Shown here: one piece after another, positions 44,695 to 53,997 of the stretch | Layout: every line of letters starts with the position of its first letter | Position numbering within the stretch: position 1 is the first letter of the stretch | Source: Solirubrobacteraceae bacterium | GTDB lineage: Bacteria > Actinomycetota > Thermoleophilia > Solirubrobacterales > Solirubrobacteraceae | Length of the DNA: 55,684 nt | Reading direction: 5' to 3' | Assembly: GCA_030447785.1 (NCBI GenBank) | Contig: JAUJOF010000016.1 | Coordinates: 1-55,684 of the forward strand | Position numbers and translations under genes: made by a program | Notes under the pieces: model-generated | Database searches by the model: none | What the model was told of the DNA's origin: nothing | The model's input: the letters and a program-made list of their open reading frames with translations, nothing else

Positions 44695-47499
44695 TCAGCC
44701 GGTGTTCCGCAGGCCGGCCGCGATGCCGTTGACCGTGAGCAGCAGCGCGCGGGCGACGTCGGGGTCGGACTCGCCGTCGGCCTGGCGGTCGGCGCGCCAG
44801 CGCTCGATGAGCGCCACCTGGAGGTAGTGGATCGGCGCCAGGTGCGCGTCGCGGACGCTCAGCGTCAGCCGCAGGAGGTCGTTGCCTTCCAGCAGCTCCC
44901 TCTCGCCGGTGATCTCGAGCAGCTCCGTGACGGTGAGGGCGTGCTCGGCCCGGATCGCGTCGTGGACGTGACGCAGGTTCTCCGGCACGAGGCTGCCGAC
45001 GTAGTGGGCGGCGATCTCCATGTCGGTCTTCGCCAGGGTCATGGCCACGTTGGACAGGACGTTGCGAAAGAAGGGCCACTGGGCGTGCATCTCCCGCAGC
45101 CGCTCGGCGAGCCCGGCCTCGCGGGCCGCGGCCAGGCCGCTTCCCACCCCGAACCAGCCGGGCACGATCTGCCGCGACTGGGTCCAGCCGAAGACCCAGG
45201 GGATCGCGCGCAGCGCCTCGAGACCGCGGTCGGAGTCGGGCCGGCGCGCCGGCCGGGAGCCCAGGTGCAGCTCGGCGAGCAGCTCCACCGGGGTGGAGGT
45301 GAAGTAGTAGGCGGTCAGGTCCGGGTCGTCGAGCAGCGAGCGGAAGCGCTCCAGGGCGGCGGCGGACATCATGTCCATCGCCTCCGACCAGCGCCCCAGC
45401 GTCTCCTGTCCCCACCGCGGGCTGCGGTGCAGCGCGGTTTCCTCCATGGCCGCCGCCAGCATCAGCTCGAGGTTCTCCCGGGCCAGGCTCGGAAGCAGGT
45501 ACTTGTCGGAGATGACCTCGCCCTGCTCGGTGAGCTTGATCTCCCCGTCGAGCGTGCCCGACGGCTGGGCGAGGATCGCCTCGTGGGTCGGTCCGCCGCC
45601 GCGCCCAACGCTGCCCCCCCGGCCGTGGAAGAGCCGCAGGCGAACCCCGTGTCGCTGGGCCACGTCGCGTAGGCGCAGCTGGGCGCGGTAGATCTCCCAC
45701 TGGCTCGTGAGGACGCCGGCCGTCTTGTTGGAGTCCGAGTAGCCGAGCATCACCTCCTGAACGTCGCCGCGCAGGTGGACCAGGCGGCGGTAGCACGGGT
45801 CGTCGAGCATCTCCGCCAGCATCCCGTCGGCCTGGCGCAGCTCCTCCACCGTCTCCAGCAGCGGTACGAAGCCCAGGTGGGCCTGGCCCCCGTGGACGTC
45901 GACCAGACCGGCCTCGCGGGCGAGCACCGCCGCGGCGAAGACATCGTCCGCCCCGCGGCACATCGAGACGATGTACGACTCGATCACCTCGAGGCCATAG
46001 CGCTCCTGCGCCTCGCGGATCGCGGTGAAGGTCGCGAAGGTGCGGGCGCCGGCCTCGTCGAGGGGCGGCGTGCTGCCCGCGAGCGGGCGGTAGGAGCCCA
46101 GCTCCCGGGCCAGCAGCGACCGCCGCTCCTCGGGCCCGAGCTCCCCGTAGCGCGGCCCCTGCTCGCCCAAGCGGTCGAAGAGCTGGGCGAGCGCGTCGTG
46201 GTGGGCGTCCGCGTGCTCGCGCACGTCGAGCGTCGCGAGGTGCAGGCCGAAGGCGGCGATGGTGCGCATGACGTTCTCGAGTCGGCCGCGTGCGATCAGC
46301 TCGCCCCGGTGGGCCAGCAGCGACTCGCGCAGCAGGGCGAGGTCGGCGAGCAGATCTCCCGCGCTGCGGTAGTCCCGCCCTTCGTCGTGCGGGCGCGAGT
46401 CGGCCAGGCGGCTGCGGGTGTTGGCCAGCTTGTGCCGGATGCAGGTGAGCTTCAGCCGGTAGGGCTCCTCCGCGTTGAGACGCCGGTAGCGGGGGTCCAT
46501 ATCGGGCAGGCGATCCAGGTCGAGGGCGAGCGACGCCTCGAGCTCGGGGGTGGCACCGCCCATGCGCGCCGACGAGGAGAGGTCCTCGCGCAGCTCGTCG
46601 ACCAGTGCGATGGCGTCGCGGATGGCGTGCTCGTGCTGGAGGGCCAGCACCCTCAGGATCGCCTCGGGGCCGACGTTGGGGTTCCCGTCGCGGTCTCCGC
46701 CGATCCAGCTGCCGAACACCAGCGGGCGCGCGTCGAGCGACAGCTCGATCCCCAGCTGGGCGAGCTCCTCGGCCAGCGACTCGAGCACGTGGGGGACGGC
46801 ATCGCGATGCAGCCCGTCGAAGTAGTAGACCGCGTTGCGGGCCTCGTCGAGGACATCGGGGCGGACGATGCGAATCTCGTCGGTCTGCCACAGCAGGTCG
46901 ATCAGCTCCTCGAGGCGCTGCTCGATCCGCCGGCCCCAGACCGGATCGGTGGGTACGCCGTCGGCGCCGAGGACGCGGTCGGACTCCTCGAGCAGCCCGG
47001 CCACCCGGCGAAGCTTGGAGAGCACGCTGCGCCGAGCGGCCTCCGTGGGGTGGGCGGTGAACACCGGGCGCACCGCGAGCCGGGCGACCTCGGCCTCGAG
47101 GACGCTCGTGGAGAGGCCCGCCTCGCCTATGCGCTCGACCGCCTGGGAGAGCCAGGCGCCGCGCCGGAGGCGGATGGCCGCCAGCTCGCGGCTGCGGTGG
47201 ACCTGCTCGGCGATGTTGACCAGGTGGAAGTAGGCGGTGAACGCGCGCACGAGCCGTGTCGCGGTACCCGGGTCGACCGCGCCGAGCACCGCGGCGGCCT
47301 CCTCGCGGTCGGTGCCCACCAGGTCCCGGACCCGCTCGAACAGCTCGAGCAGGTCCGCGCCCTCCTGGCGGACCAGGGTCCGGCCGAGCAGCCTCCCCAA
47401 CTCCCTGATGTGTCGGCGCAGCTCCGCCTGCCCGTCCGTTGCGGGGACCCCCGGCGGAGCGGCCGCGCGCTGCTCGACTTCGCGGATCAGGTCAGCCAT
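44695..47499 (-). CDS. ppc: Phosphoenolpyruvate carboxylase
   Basis: A 934-residue protein; ATG 47499 (MADLIREVEQRAAAPPG) is preferred over ATG 47517. Catalytic motifs are all intact: PVFTAHPTEAARRSVLSKLR (His), FGSWIGGDRDGNPNVGPEAI, EVMLGYSDSNKTAGVLTSQW, LRLFHGRGGSVGRGGGPTHE, and the C-terminal end NGIAAGLRNTG. It adds bicarbonate to PEP to give oxaloacetate, refilling the TCA cycle, here from Calvin-cycle-derived C3. It is convergent with the Cys-rich protein and follows the luciferase-like gene on the same strand by 11 bp. Confidence 0.97.
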   Translation of the reverse strand: MADLIREVEQRAAAPPGVPATDGQAELRRHIRELGRLLGRTLVRQEGADLLELFERVRDLVGTDREEAAAVLGAVDPGTATRLVRAFTAYFHLVNIAEQVHRSRELAAIRLRRGAWLSQAVERIGEAGLSTSVLEAEVARLAVRPVFTAHPTEAARRSVLSKLRRVAGLLEESDRVLGADGVPTDPVWGRRIEQRLEELIDLLWQTDEIRIVRPDVLDEARNAVYYFDGLHRDAVPHVLESLAEELAQLGIELSLDARPLVFGSWIGGDRDGNPNVGPEAILRVLALQHEHAIRDAIALVDELREDLSSSARMGGATPELEASLALDLDRLPDMDPRYRRLNAEEPYRLKLTCIRHKLANTRSRLADSRPHDEGRDYRSAGDLLADLALLRESLLAHRGELIARGRLENVMRTIAAFGLHLATLDVREHADAHHDALAQLFDRLGEQGPRYGELGPEERRSLLARELGSYRPLAGSTPPLDEAGARTFATFTAIREAQERYGLEVIESYIVSMCRGADDVFAAAVLAREAGLVDVHGGQAHLGFVPLLETVEELRQADGMLAEMLDDPCYRRLVHLRGDVQEVMLGYSDSNKTAGVLTSQWEIYRAQLRLRDVAQRHGVRLRLFHGRGGSVGRGGGPTHEAILAQPSGTLDGEIKLTEQGEVISDKYLLPSLARENLELMLAAAMEETALHRSPRWGQETLGRWSEAMDMMSAAALERFRSLLDDPDLTAYYFTSTPVELLAELHLGSRPARRPDSDRGLEALRAIPWVFGWTQSRQIVPGWFGVGSGLAAAREAGLAERLREMHAQWPFFRNVLSNVAMTLAKTDMEIAAHYVGSLVPENLRHVHDAIRAEHALTVTELLEITGERELLEGNDLLRLTLSVRDAHLAPIHYLQVALIERWRADRQADGESDPDVARALLLTVNGIAAGLRNTG

Positions 47500-47509
47500 T
47501 CCTGCATTG

Positions 47510-48540
47510 TCAGGCAAGTCGCGAGTTCGCGCATGGCGGGGTGGCCCAGTTCTCTTCCTCCGCCACCGGCTCGCCGGGTCGCACCCCCCCGAACGCGTCG
47601 GCGATCAGCTCGTAGCTGCGTTTGCGGTCGGCGTGCGAATGGGTGACCGTCACGATGATCACCTCGCGTGCGCCGTACTCGCCCGCCACCGCCTCCAGGC
47701 CGGCACACACGGTCGCGGGAGAGCCGAGCACCATCCGCCGCGCCGGGAGCCCGGCGGGCTCCTCGCCCTCCTCCAGCTCGCGGAGCGCCCGCTCGACCGG
47801 CGGCACGGGGATCGGCGTCCCGCGGTGGGCCATCCGCGCGCACTGCCGGGCGCTCGAGGCCAGCCGCTGGGCGTGCTCGTCGGTGTCGGCGCAGACGGCC
47901 GCGACGCAGACGGCGACCAGCGGGGAGGCCAGGCGCTGCGAGCCCGCGAAGCTCTCGCGGTAGAGGTGGGCGATCTCGGCGCCCGCCGGGTTGATGAAAT
48001 CGCCGAAAGCGTAGGGCAGGCCGAGCTGTCCGGCCCAGATCGCGCTCTCCAGCGACGAGCCCAGCAGCCACGGCTGCGGCCGGCCGGGGAGGCCGGGCAA
48101 CGCCGCGAGGCTCGCGAAGCGCCGGTCGGGCGGCGGGCGATCCTCGAGGTAGGCCACCACCTCCGCGAGCTGGTCGGGATAGTCCCGGGGATCGGGCACG
48201 CGCCGATCGCGCTGCAGCGCGTGGGTGGTGACCGCGTCGGCGTCGGCGCCGCGGCCGAGGCCCAGGTCGATCCGGCCGGGGAACAGCCCACCCAGCACGC
48301 TGAAGGTCTCCGCGACCTTGCGCGGGCTGTAGTGGTGCAGCATCACACCGCCGCTGCCCACGCGGATCGTGGCGGTGGTCGCGGCGATGGGACCGATCAC
48401 CGCCTCGGGCGCCGCGCCGGCGAGCATCGGCGTGCCGTGGTGCTCGGCCACCCAGAAGCGGTGATAGCCGAGGCGGTCGGCCAGCCGGGCCAGCTCGAGC
48501 GTCCGCTCGAGCGCCTGCGCCCGGCGGCCACGGGCTCAGC
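47510..48540 (-). CDS. Luciferase-like (LLM) flavin monooxygenase, N-terminus damaged
   Basis: Reconstructed, it reads RAQALERTLELARLADRLGY, HRFWVAEHHGTPMLAGAAPE, TIRVGSGGVMLHHYSPRKVA, FPGRIDLGLGRGADADAVTT, LGSSLESAIWAGQLGLPYAF and REVIIVTVTHSHADRKRSYE. This is the MsnO8-type LLM family (FMN-dependent, TIM barrel) of about 330 residues. The first 10-15 residues cannot be found: the gene runs straight into the 3' end of hypE (stop 48536), with a frameshift at about 48.51 kb. The substrate is unknown. Confidence 0.8.
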
Positions 48541-49715
48541 AGATCCGCGGCAGCGGGTCCCCGGCCAGCATGTCGACCACGCGGCTGCCGCCGATCCCGG
48601 TGCGCAGCAGCACGAGGCCGGGCGGTTCTTCGCGGACCTCGGCGACGATCGCGGCGTCCCGGCCGAGGGGATGGGAACGCAGCGCGGCAAGGGCCGTTTC
48701 GGCGGCCTCGGGGGCGACGATCGCGGCGAGCTTGCCCTCGTTGGCGATGTACAGGGGATAGAGGCCGAGGATCTCGCAGGCGCCGTGCACGGATCGGGCG
48801 CGATCGGCAGCGAGGGCTCGTCGATCATGATGCTGAGCTCCGTCTCGAGGGCGAGCTCGGCGAGCGCGGTCGCGACGATCGCGGCGTCCGGCCACGGGTG
48901 GGGTCGCGCAGGGCGGTGTCGGCGGCACGTCGTCGCCGACGGCGTCGAGTAGGACGGCGGTGATCTCGGCCAGTCGGGGCGGTCGAGGGCGAGCTCGAGG
49001 TCGACCTCGTCGCGCGAGGTCGCCGCGCGCAATCAGGACGGCGGTGCCGTGGTCGCCGATGGTTCTCCCGACGACGAGCGGTCGCGCGCGACCATCGCCG
49101 CCGTGGTCGCCGATGGTTCCACGAGCACGCGGTCGCGGCGCGCACAGCGGGGGGGAGAGGTCGAGGTCGCGCTCCATCACCCTATCCCGGCGGTGTTGAT
49201 GTACATGCCATCTGCCTTGCCGCGCTCTACGACCTTGGTGTCCCCGGTCACGACCGCCACGCCTGCCACGCGGGCAGCGGCGGCCATCGAGGCGACCACC
49301 CGCTGGAGGTCCGCAACGGGAAGCCCTCCTCGAGGATGAACCCCGCCGACAGCACCAGCGGCCGGGCGCCGGACATCGCGATGTCGTTGACGGTCCCGTT
49401 CACGGCCAGCTCCCCGATGTTCCCGCCGGGGAAGAACAGCGGCTTCACGACGGAGGAGTCCGTCGAGAACGCGAGGCGGGGTCCGGCGGCGCCGTTTGAG
49501 CTCGCTTGGAAGACCGCGCTGTCGCCAAGCGCCTCGAGCAGCGGGTTGCGCAGCTCGGCAAGGAAGAGCGCCTCGACGAGGGTGCGGCTCGCCTTGCCCC
49601 CGGCCCCGTGGGACAGCGTGATCCGGTCGTCGAGCAGCTTGCGCACCGGGCGCCGGCGGCGGCGCTCGATCGCGTCGAGCACCTCCTCCTCGGTGCGCGC
49701 CGGCCGGTCGCTCAC
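48536..49715 (-). CDS. hypE: Hydrogenase maturation carbamoyl dehydratase HypE (frameshifted)
   Basis: GTG start 49715 overlaps the hypD stop. Motifs: [80 protein letters not shown], then a damaged middle with GTIGDHG twice. The end is [40 protein letters not shown] and [18 protein letters not shown]. The terminal PRIC carries the Cys that becomes thiocyanate, the CN source for the Fe(CN)2CO centre. Frame changes occur at about 49.32, 49.19, 49.15 and 48.79-49.0 kb. It is in the hyp operon. Confidence 0.88.
49046..49119. repeat. 20-bp direct repeat within hypE, period 54
   Basis: GCCGTGGTCGCCGATGGTTC occurs at 49046-49065 and 49100-49119, encoding GTIGDHG twice. The flanks are also similar, so this looks like an imperfect 54-bp (18-codon) duplication in or near a damaged part of hypE. 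Confidence 0.8.
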
Positions 49716-50848
49716 GCGGGGACAGGCGCCTCCTCGCGCCGCCGCCTGCCGGCGTGGCGGCCGTAGTTGTAGTACGCGGCGCACGCCCCTCGCTGGAGAC
49801 CATGCAGGTGCCGATCGGATGCTCCGGCGTACAAGCGGTGCCGAAGACCTTGCACTCCCAGGGCTTGATCACGCCCTTGAGCACCTCGCCGCACTGGCAC
49901 GCCTTGGGGTCGGCCACCCGCACGCCGGGCACCTCGTAGAGCACCTCGGCATCCCAGTCGGCGAACTCCGGCCGCAGCTTCAGCGCGCTCTGGGAGATGA
50001 AGCCAAGCCCGCGCCACTCGAAGGTGGTGCGCAGCTCCATCGTCTCGCCGATCGCCTTCATCGCCGCCGGATTGCCGGCGTCGCGGACCACGCGGCTGTA
50101 CTGGTTCTCGATCTCGTAGCGTCCATCGCGCAACTGGGAGAGCACCATGTGCACGCCCTGGAGCACGTCGAGCGGCTCGAAGCCCGACACCACCACCGGG
50201 CGCTGCCAGTCTCGCGCGATGAACCGGAACGGGCGCGTGCCGATCACGGTGGCCACGTGGCCGGGGCCGATGAAGCCGTCCAGACGAAGGTCGGGCGAGT
50301 CGAGAATCGCGCGGATCGCCGGGATGATCGTCACGTGGTTGGCGAACAGGGAGAAGTTGCGGATCCCTCCGCGCGGCGCGCAGCAGCGTGATTGCGGTCG
50401 AGGGCGTCGTGGTCTCGAAGCCGATAGCGAAGAACACCACCTGGCGGTCGGGGTTGTCCCGCGCGATCTTGAGCGCGTCGAGCGGCGAGTACACCATCCG
50501 CACGTCGGCGCCACGCGACTTGGCGTCCAGCAGCGACCCGTTCGACGCCGGCACCCGCATCATGTCCCCGAAGGTGGTGAAGATCACCTCCGGTCGCTCG
50601 GCGATCGCGATCGCGTCGTCCTGGCGCCCCATCGGGATCACGCACACCGGGCAGCCGGGACCGTGCACCAGCTCCACCTCCGGCGGCAGGAGGTCCTCCA
50701 CACCGTGCTGGTAGATCGAGTGCGTGTGCCCGCCGCATACCTCCATCACCTTGTAGTGGCGGCCGGGCTCGGCCAGCTCCTCGATCTCCGCGGCGAGGCG
50801 CTTGGCCACCTCTCCGGAGCGGTACTCGTCGACGAATCGCATGCTCAT
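49712..50848 (-). CDS. hypD: Hydrogenase maturation protein HypD (frameshifted)
   Basis: ATG 50848, about 378 residues after restoring frames at about 50.37 and 49.79 kb. The motifs are complete: [70 protein letters not shown], and the 4Fe-4S region [48 protein letters not shown]. HypD is the scaffold with HypC on which CN and CO are attached to iron. It overlaps the SIS fusion gene upstream and hypE downstream by 4 bp each. Confidence 0.92.
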   Translation of the reverse strand: MSMRFVDEYRSGEVAKRLAAEIEELAEPGRHYKVMEVCGGHTHSIYQHGVEDLLPPEVELVHGPGCPVCVIPMGRQDDAIAIAERPEVIFTTFGDMMRVPASNGSLLDAKSRGADVRMVYSPLDALKIARDNPDRQVVFFAIGFETTTPSTAITLLRAARRDPQLLPVRQPRDDHPGDPRDSRLARPSSGRLHRPRPRGHRDRHAPVPVHRARLAAPGGGVGLRAARRAPGRAHGALPVARWTLRDREPVQPRGPRRRQSGGDEGDRRDDGAAHHLRVARAWLHLPERAEAAAGVRRLGCRGALRGARRAGGRPQGVPVRRGAQGRDQALGVQGLRHRLYAGASDRHLHGLQRGACAAYYNYGRHAGRRRREEAPVPA

Positions 50849-52235
50849 GGTGCCTCTCCAATCGCTTCGAGAATCAGGTGATAGATGGTCGCGTGCGCCT
50901 CCTGCAGGCGCGGGATGTAGTCGCTGCCCACCACGAACAGGTGGTCAAGCCAGTCGAGCTCGGCCAGCCGGCCGCCGTCGTAGCCGGCGATTCCGATCGT
51001 GAGCAGCGTCCGCCGGTGAGCCTCCTCCAGACCCGCAAGCGCGTTCGCCGACGAGCCGCTGGTGGTGATCGCGACCGCCACGTCGGCGGGCCGCGCGAGC
51101 GGGATCAGCTGGCGCGAGAAGACGTTCTGAAAGCCGACGTCGTTGCCCACCGCGGTTATCGTCGCCACGTCGTCGTTCAGCGCCAGCGCCGGCCAGCCGC
51201 GCGCCAGCGCGTCCGAGGCGAGATCCTGGGCGTCGGTCGAGGAGCCGCCGTTGCCGAACGCGATCAGCCGGCCGCCGCGGTCAAGACGCTCGCGCACCGC
51301 CGCGGCGCACGCACGGACGGCGTCGAGGTCGATGCTGCCCCGCAGCTCGATCGCGTCGCGCGCCTTCCGTACGCTCGACGCGCCCACGTCTGCGAGCACC
51401 GCGTCGAGGTCCGCCGGCGCAGCGGAGGACATGAAGGGGTAGAGAAAGCCGCTCGGGTCGTCGCCCTGCGCCTCGCCCTCACCCGCGGCCAGCCGCTCGA
51501 GCGCGACGCCGGCGTGGCAGAGCAGCACGTCCCCCTCGCGGACATCCTCGACGAGCTCGACGGCAACCTCCTCGCGCGCGCCGTCGCGCTCGACGATCGC
51601 CGTCGCACCGCGCACGGCCGCCACGGTGGCCTCCACGGCCACGTCGCCGCAGGTGATGCACGCCTCGTCGAGCAGCCCCGGCTGCTCGAAGAACACGTGC
51701 ACGAGCTCCCACAGAACGTGGTAGGCGGTCTCGTGCACCTCCTGCACGATCTCGGGATCCTCGCTGGCCACCGGGAAGCCGTGGTCGGCCGTGGGCATCG
51801 AGCCGGCGGCCCCGAAGGCGACCGTGACCGCTCCGCGCCCGCGCGCGCCGTCGAGGAAGCGCTCGACCGCCGGGTCCGGCGGTCCGTGCGCGATCGCAAT
51901 GGCGATGTCGCCCGCGCCCGCCAGCCGGCTGCCGCGTGCCGCGCCGGTGGCGTCATTGGTGAGCGCGAGCGCCGGCAGCGCCCGCTTGCCCACTATCACG
52001 GGGTGCATGAACTCGACCGCGACGTGGGCCGCGTCGGTGGCGGCGGCGCCGGTGCCGAAGGCGACGAGCGTGCCGCCGCGCGCGAAGGCCGCGCCAGCTC
52101 ATGGCAGGCGCGCGCGAGCTGTGCCTGCTCGTGCTCGAAGAAGACCGCCAGCGCGCGCTCGCGGTCGGTGACACTCGAGGCGAGACGGTCCTGGCCGGCG
52201 ATGGCGCGGTCGCTCGTGGCCGGCGGGGCGCTCAT
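50845..52235 (-). CDS. SIS-HypC-like-SIS fusion protein (phosphoheptose isomerase-like), one frameshift
   Basis: From ATG 52235, about 463 residues after one frame change at about 52.10 kb. The N-terminal SIS (sugar isomerase) domain contains [20 protein letters not shown] and [20 protein letters not shown]. The middle (about residues 215-280) reads [40 protein letters not shown] and [12 protein letters not shown], which follows the HypC barrel in order and length. The C-terminal SIS domain resembles Gmh[21 protein letters not shown] and [20 protein letters not shown]. GmhA-like genes accompany actinobacterial high-affinity hydrogenases, but the three-domain fusion is notable. It overlaps hypC and hypD by 4 bp. 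It may handle a ligand or precursor during Fe(CN)2CO assembly. Confidence 0.82.
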
Positions 52236-52510
52236 TCGATCGAGCTCTGCTCCAGCTCGTCGAGCTCGGCCTCGAAGGGCTCTCCGAGAGAGATGAGGAA
52301 CTCGCGCGTGGACCGCGCCTCCTCCTCGTCGATCTTCGACATCGCAAAGCCGACGTGGATCAGCACCCAATCGCCCACGCCCACGGCGTCGGGACCCTCG
52401 GTGAGCAGACCGATGTTCACGTTGCGCCGTACGCCGGAGACCTCGGCCTTCGCGATGTGATGATGAAAGTCGACCAGCTCGACGATCTGGCCGGGAATGC
52501 CGAGGCACAT
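52232..52510 (-). CDS. hypC: Hydrogenase maturation chaperone HypC
   Basis: A 92-residue protein from ATG 52510. It opens MCLGIPGQIVELVDFHHHIA with the essential Cys2 that carries iron to HypD, then EVSGVRRNVNIGLLTEGPDA, VGVGDWVLIHVGFAMSKIDE and an acidic C-terminus. It is the first gene of the hyp operon (hypC, SIS fusion, hypD, hypE) and is divergent from the hydrogenase structural genes. Confidence 0.96.
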   Translation of the reverse strand: MCLGIPGQIVELVDFHHHIAKAEVSGVRRNVNIGLLTEGPDAVGVGDWVLIHVGFAMSKIDEEEARSTREFLISLGEPFEAELDELEQSSIE

Positions 52511-52619
52511 ATCTAGATGATCCTCCCGGCGGCCACTGGCCGCCCGTTCGAAACCGGGCTATGAGCGTAGCCTACGAAGTCTCCGTGCATGCCAATTCTC
52601 CCCTTTGCCTCCCCGCTAT

Positions 52620-52632
52620 GTGTATGGTACAC
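52620..52632. promoter_or_regulatory. Palindrome in the hyp/hydrogenase divergent promoter region
   Basis: GTGTATGGTACAC is a 5-bp inverted repeat around TGG, placed in the 191-bp gap (52511-52701) between hypC and the hydrogenase small subunit. A further CTACC...GGTAG pair lies at about 52633-52664. A regulator controlling both operons could bind here. Confidence 0.4.
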
Positions 52633-52701
52633 CTACCGGGCTGGCGGTCTGACCAGTAGGGTAGCGGCGCACTTAGCGGCGTCGTGGGGAGGAGGAAGCG
52701 G

Positions 52702-53997
52702 ATGGCTCGAGAGGCAGCGCCTCGACTTGGAAGCGGCATCGGTGGGGCCCGGGGGGCCAGTCCACGGGCGTCGTACACGTCTTCTGGCTCGCGGGGATGA
52801 GCTGCGACGGCTGCTCGGTGTCCACGCTGGGTGCGATCACCCCGTCGGTGGAGGACATGGTGCTGGGCAGGATCCCCGCCCTGCCGCAGGTGGTGCTCCA
52901 CCACCCGATGCTCGCCGATGACTCCGGCCAGGACTTCGTGGAGCCCTACCGCCAGGCGGCCGAAGGTACGCTCGGTGCGCCGTACGTGATGGTGGTCGAG
53001 GGCTCCATCCCCGACGACCAGAGCCTCGAGCGCGCGGGCCAGTTTGCGGGTCTCGGCGTCGGTTCGGACTGGCCGCGCTCGCTGCCTTCGGCGCGGGCGT
53101 CAGAGCAGCCGCTTCGGACCAGCGACTGGATCTGGGCGCTGGCTCCCGGCGCCGCGGCGTCGGTCGCGATCGGCACGTGCGCGACCTGGGGGAATCCCCG
53201 CGGCGGCCGGCAACATCACCGGCTCGATGGGCCTGATGGACTACCTTGGAGTGGACTACCGCTCCGCTCGCGGCGTGCCGGTGGTCAACGTCCCGGGCTG
53301 TGCCCCGGTCGGCGACAACTTCACCGAGGCGCTCGCCGAGCTGCTCCAGTACCTCGAGGGCATCGCGCCGCTGCCCGACTTCGACGAGCTCGGCCGTCCC
53401 GCGTGGCAGTTCGAGCAGACGGTGCACCGTCACTGCCCGAAGGCGGGCTACTACGAGGAGGGGGTGTTCGCCGAGGAGCCGGGCGACACCGAGTGCCTGG
53501 TGGAGATCGGCTGCTGGGGACCGGTTGTGCAGTGCAACATCGTCGAGCGCGGCGCGGTCAACCACATGGGTGGCTGCATGGTCGCCGGCGGCGCGTGCAT
53601 CGGCTGCACGATGCCGGGCTTTCCGGACAAGTACAGCCCCTTCTACAAGGCGCCTCCGGGCTCGGCGATCTCCGGCGGCATCTCCAAGGTCTACGGTGGC
53701 GGGATTCGCCGCTTGCGCCGGATGTCGATGAAGAGCGGCAACCGCGAGCCGATGTGGGACAACGCCGAGAACGTCCCGACCGGCTGGGGGCGTGCGAAGG
53801 GCAAGCGCGATCCGGTCGACAAGGTGAACGCCTACTTCTACAAGAAGCTGCAGTACCGCGGGTCGGTCAACCACGCCGCGCGCAACAAGAAGCAGCCGCT
53901 GCCCCAAAGCCGTGACATCCTGACCCAGAAGGGCGTTGATCACACCCGGCACGTCGACGTGCTGGGCGAGCGGATCAGGTCGCGGGAGGAGATCTAG
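52702..53997 (+). CDS. hhyS: [NiFe]-hydrogenase small subunit, group 1h-like (frameshifted)
   Basis: ATG 52702 follows GGGAGGAGG. It reads MAREAAPRLGSGIGGARG, then after a shift in the G-run at about 52.75 kb GVVHVFWLAGMSCDGCSVST, TLGAPYVMVVEGSIPDD, SVAIGTCATWGN. After a second shift at about 53.20 kb come AAGNITGSMGLMDYLGVDYR, VPVVNVPGCAPVGDNFTEAL, VEIGCWGPVVQCNIV and VNHMGGCMVAGGACIGCTMP. These Cys sets bind the three Fe-S clusters. There is no Tat twin-arginine signal, as expected for the inward or cytoplasmic group 1h enzymes that scavenge atmospheric H2. Group assignment is by features, not by a tree. Confidence 0.92.

Noticed and set aside
49150..49200. In-frame TGA in hypE after NTAGIG as another selenocysteine
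   Set aside because: HypE relatives do not have Cys there, and shifting one base restores [11 protein letters not shown]. It is a frameshift, not a Sec codon.
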